NCBI GenBank assembly: GCA_964463485.1 | Contig: CAYXDO010000077.1 | Span: 1-49,829 of the forward strand | From: CAYXDO01 sp964463485 | Lineage (GTDB): Bacteria > Myxococcota > Kuafuiibacteriia > Kuafuiibacteriales > Kuafuiibacteriaceae | Direction of reading: 5' to 3' | DNA: 49,829 nt | Shown here: piece by piece, positions 48,953-49,829 of the stretch | How positions within the stretch are numbered: position 1 is the stretch's first letter | How the letters are laid out: each line of letters begins with the position of its first letter | Notes under the pieces: model-generated | Told to the model about the DNA's origin: nothing | What the model saw: only the letters and a program-made list of their open reading frames with translations | Database searches by the model: none | Program-made: the position numbers and the translations under genes

Positions 48953-49039
48953 GGAGCAGTGGCCGAGCGGTTGAAGGCAGCGGTTTTGAAAACCGCCGTG
49001 CGTGAAAGCGTACCGGGGGTTCGAATCCCTCCTGCTCCG
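48953..49039 (+). tRNA. tRNA-Ser (TGA)
   Basis: A class II tRNA of 87 bases. The acceptor stem is GGAGCAG/CTGCTCC with discriminator G. The anticodon loop is TTTGAAA within GGTTTTGAAAACC (anticodon TGA), the long variable arm is CGTGCGTGAAAGCGTACC, and the T arm contains GGTTCGAATCC. CCA is not encoded. It reads UCA, UCG and possibly UCU. Confidence 0.96.
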
Positions 49040-49059
49040 TCGTTCTCTGAAGCTCTGTT

Positions 49060-49149
49060 GGAGACGTGGCCGAGTGGCTAAAGGCGCTGGTTTGCTAAAC
49101 CAGTATAGTGGCTAAACCGCTATCAAGGGTTCGAATCCCTTCGTCTCCG
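49060..49149 (+). tRNA. tRNA-Ser (GCT)
   Basis: A class II tRNA of 90 bases with acceptor stem GGAGACG/CGTCTCC and discriminator G. The anticodon loop is within GGTTTGCTAAACC (anticodon GCT), the variable arm TATAGTGGCTAAACCGCTATC, and the T arm GGTTCGAATCCC. CCA is not encoded. It follows tRNA-Ser(TGA) by 20 bases. Its 3' end is overlapped by the antisense end of the next gene. Confidence 0.96.
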
Positions 49150-49473
49150 CTTTGTTTGGTCGAGGGCCCGCGTGGTGACCGTGTTTCGGAGGGATTCCGA
49201 TGTGACGCGCAGCATGGATGATGTTGCGGAACGGCGCGTGCTGCGCCGCGCGGGTCGTCCGCGGAGCCGGCGTGTTGTCCGCGCCTCGACCGGCGCCTCG
49301 ACCGGAGGCGGGGTCAGAGATTCGAGCCCGGCCTTGAGAACACGCCGGACGACAGCGGCCATCGGCTCATGCTCCGCGGCCATGCTCCGGAGACGCTCCG
49401 CGTCTTCGGGCAGCACCTTCGTCGCCACAAGTTGCATCTTTTCGCCGGGGTCCTTCCGAGCCGTCATAACCAT
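49123..49473 (-). CDS. Possible ribbon-helix-helix protein with basic tail
   Basis: The product is 116 residues from ATG 49473 (or 114 from ATG 49467, which has the same spacing to TTGACG as the neighbour gene has). MQLVATKVLPEDAERLRSMAAEHEPMAAVVRRVLKAGLESL at about 13-53 has the strand-helix-helix spacing of small RHH/CopG regulators; this is inference, as no family is certain. The rest is Arg/Ser-rich. The last residues (RRRRDSNP) are encoded by the antisense of the tRNA-Ser(GCT) 3' end and the stop lies inside the tRNA gene. Either the gene was truncated by, or evolved against, the tRNA. Dyads of its own promoter region may be its operators. Low certainty that it is expressed. Confidence 0.55.
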   Translation of the reverse strand: MVMTARKDPGEKMQLVATKVLPEDAERLRSMAAEHEPMAAVVRRVLKAGLESLTPPPVEAPVEARTTRRLRGRPARRSTRRSATSSMLRVTSESLRNTVTTRALDQTKRRRRDSNP

Positions 49474-49474
49474 C

Positions 49475-49503
49475 AGGTAACCCGGTTACTCGGTAACCGT
49501 CAA
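49475..49503 (-). promoter_or_regulatory. TTGACG promoter with overlapping GTTACC dyads (downstream copy)
   Basis: On the minus strand TTGACG (49503-49498) is followed by GTTACCGAGTAACC and GGGTTACC. The dyads GTAACCCGGTTAC (49477-49489, perfect) and CGGTTAC TCG GTAACCG (49483-49499) overlap one another. The -10 region is weak (TTACCT). The layout puts a repressor site inside the promoter. Confidence 0.5.
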
Positions 49504-49742
49504 GCTGTCTCGGAACTGTTCCGTGAACAGTTCGGAACTGAGATGGCTTGAGCCATGGCCAGGCTGCGACGCTCGATGGCCCGACGTTTTTGGGACGCCT
49601 TAACGGCCTCGCGGTGCCTCGCGAGCTGTACGAGACCGTCGACCTCGGCTAGCGAGCAGTCGAATCTCGCGATGGTGCGCTTGAGCTCGGCGACCTCCGC
49701 CTCGGAAAGCTCTCGGTTCATCACGAGAAAGCACGTCATCAT
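49500..49742 (-). CDS. Small helical protein, unknown
   Basis: The product is 80 residues from ATG 49742 (MMTCFLVMNREL); the frame is open to ATG 49820 and beyond the window, so a longer start is possible. Helical and charged: SEAEVAELKRTIARFDCSLAEVDGLVQLARHREAVKASQKRRAIERRSL. No family recognised. There is no ribosome-binding site before the start, but a TTGACG promoter lies 31 bases upstream, so the transcript may be leaderless. Its stop codon is inside the TTGACG of the next gene. The two genes look like one small cassette at the edge of the tRNA-Ser locus. Confidence 0.5.
   Translation of the reverse strand: MMTCFLVMNRELSEAEVAELKRTIARFDCSLAEVDGLVQLARHREAVKASQKRRAIERRSLAMAQAISVPNCSRNSSETA
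49513..49533. promoter_or_regulatory. Perfect 9-base inverted repeat
   Basis: GAACTGTTC CGT GAACAGTTC, a perfect dyad with a 3-base spacer, inside the 3' end of the small helical gene and 10 bases upstream of the TTGACG element. CGGAACTG is also repeated directly at 49511 and 49533. Probably an operator for the downstream small gene. Confidence 0.5.
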
Positions 49743-49749
49743 GCGTGTC

Positions 49750-49778
49750 TGGATAACCGGATAACCGGTTAGCGTCAA
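49750..49778 (-). promoter_or_regulatory. TTGACG promoter with GGTTATCC repeats (upstream copy)
   Basis: Minus strand: TTGACG (49778-49773), then CTAACCGGTTATCCGGTTATCC with a tandem GGTTATCC, and a -10-like TATCCA at 49755-49750. Exactly 30 bases separate TTGACG from the ATG at 49742, the same spacing as in the copy before the downstream gene when its second ATG is used. Confidence 0.45.
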
Positions 49779-49829
49779 TCCTGCTTTTTTGGCCAGGGTG
49801 CAAACGTTCCGGTCTTCCATCGAGAGAGC

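Noticed and set aside
49150..49829. Complete integrative element or integrase
   Set aside because: Only two small genes are visible and no integrase or second attachment copy lies in the window, so the idea is kept as a finding rather than a feature.

Overview
The window is high-GC bacterial DNA that looks like a chromosome segment of a myxobacterium (phylum Myxococcota, probably the Polyangiales side). The case rests on combined features rather than one marker. There are several FHA-domain proteins, two FHA plus AAA+ sigma54-activator-type regulators, a membrane Ser/Thr kinase with a PEGA-like partner, cysteine-rich lipoproteins with CxxDxxC-type repeats, and a lexA gene preceded by a site very close to the LexA box published for Myxococcus xanthus. 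Coding density is high and many genes overlap by one to four bases. No gap exceeds about 200 bases and no CRISPR array was seen.

Layout. Positions 1-8,060: a tandem-repeat edge, two minus-strand lipoprotein genes (one a large 5'-nucleotidase-family protein), plus-strand tsaC/sua5, a cysteine-rich lipoprotein and RNase P RNA. Positions 8,060-16,840 (minus strand): an AhpD-like protein, a coiled-coil zinc-ribbon protein, a CAT-anticodon tRNA, pdxA with an FHA/TPR membrane protein, then a cell-envelope operon (flippase-like protein, FtsX, EnvC-like, CtpA). Positions 16,970-19,831 (plus strand): the classic translation operon rpsP-khpA-rimM-trmD-rplS, with a fused TrmD. Positions 19,981-22,347: a large SMC/YhaN-like membrane-anchored protein that has lost its Walker A motif. 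Positions 22,455-26,625 (minus strand): trmB, epmA and an RND/MMPL exporter. Positions 26,709-29,809: three unrecognised genes and psuG.

Positions 29,800-38,693 form a signalling island. A minus-strand set (CsgG/FlgT-like secreted protein, PEGA-like membrane protein, tandem pseudokinase-kinase) lies behind a very good candidate sigma54 (-24/-12) promoter. That promoter is divergent from an FHA-AAA+-Fis regulator whose GAFTGA loop is altered. A second FHA-AAA+-Fis regulator with an intact GAFTGA, and two membrane proteins, follow. This is the best candidate here for a little-described system: phospho-threonine signalling by kinase and FHA proteins coupled to sigma54 transcription of an envelope operon.

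Positions 38,690-48,856: a zinc-ribbon protein, lexA, a short-chain dehydrogenase, a second 5'-nucleotidase-family lipoprotein, a eukaryote-like protein arginine methyltransferase, an EF-hand protein, an S4/RluA pseudouridine synthase that apparently starts at CTG overlapping the previous stop, an FtsB-like protein, a PIN-PhoH ATPase, a small exported protein and a receiver-J-domain protein. Two tRNA-Ser genes follow. The last 680 bases change character: two small minus-strand genes with look-alike TTGACG promoters studded with GGTTA(T)CC dyads sit against the 3' end of tRNA-Ser(GCT), which suggests the edge of an integrated element.
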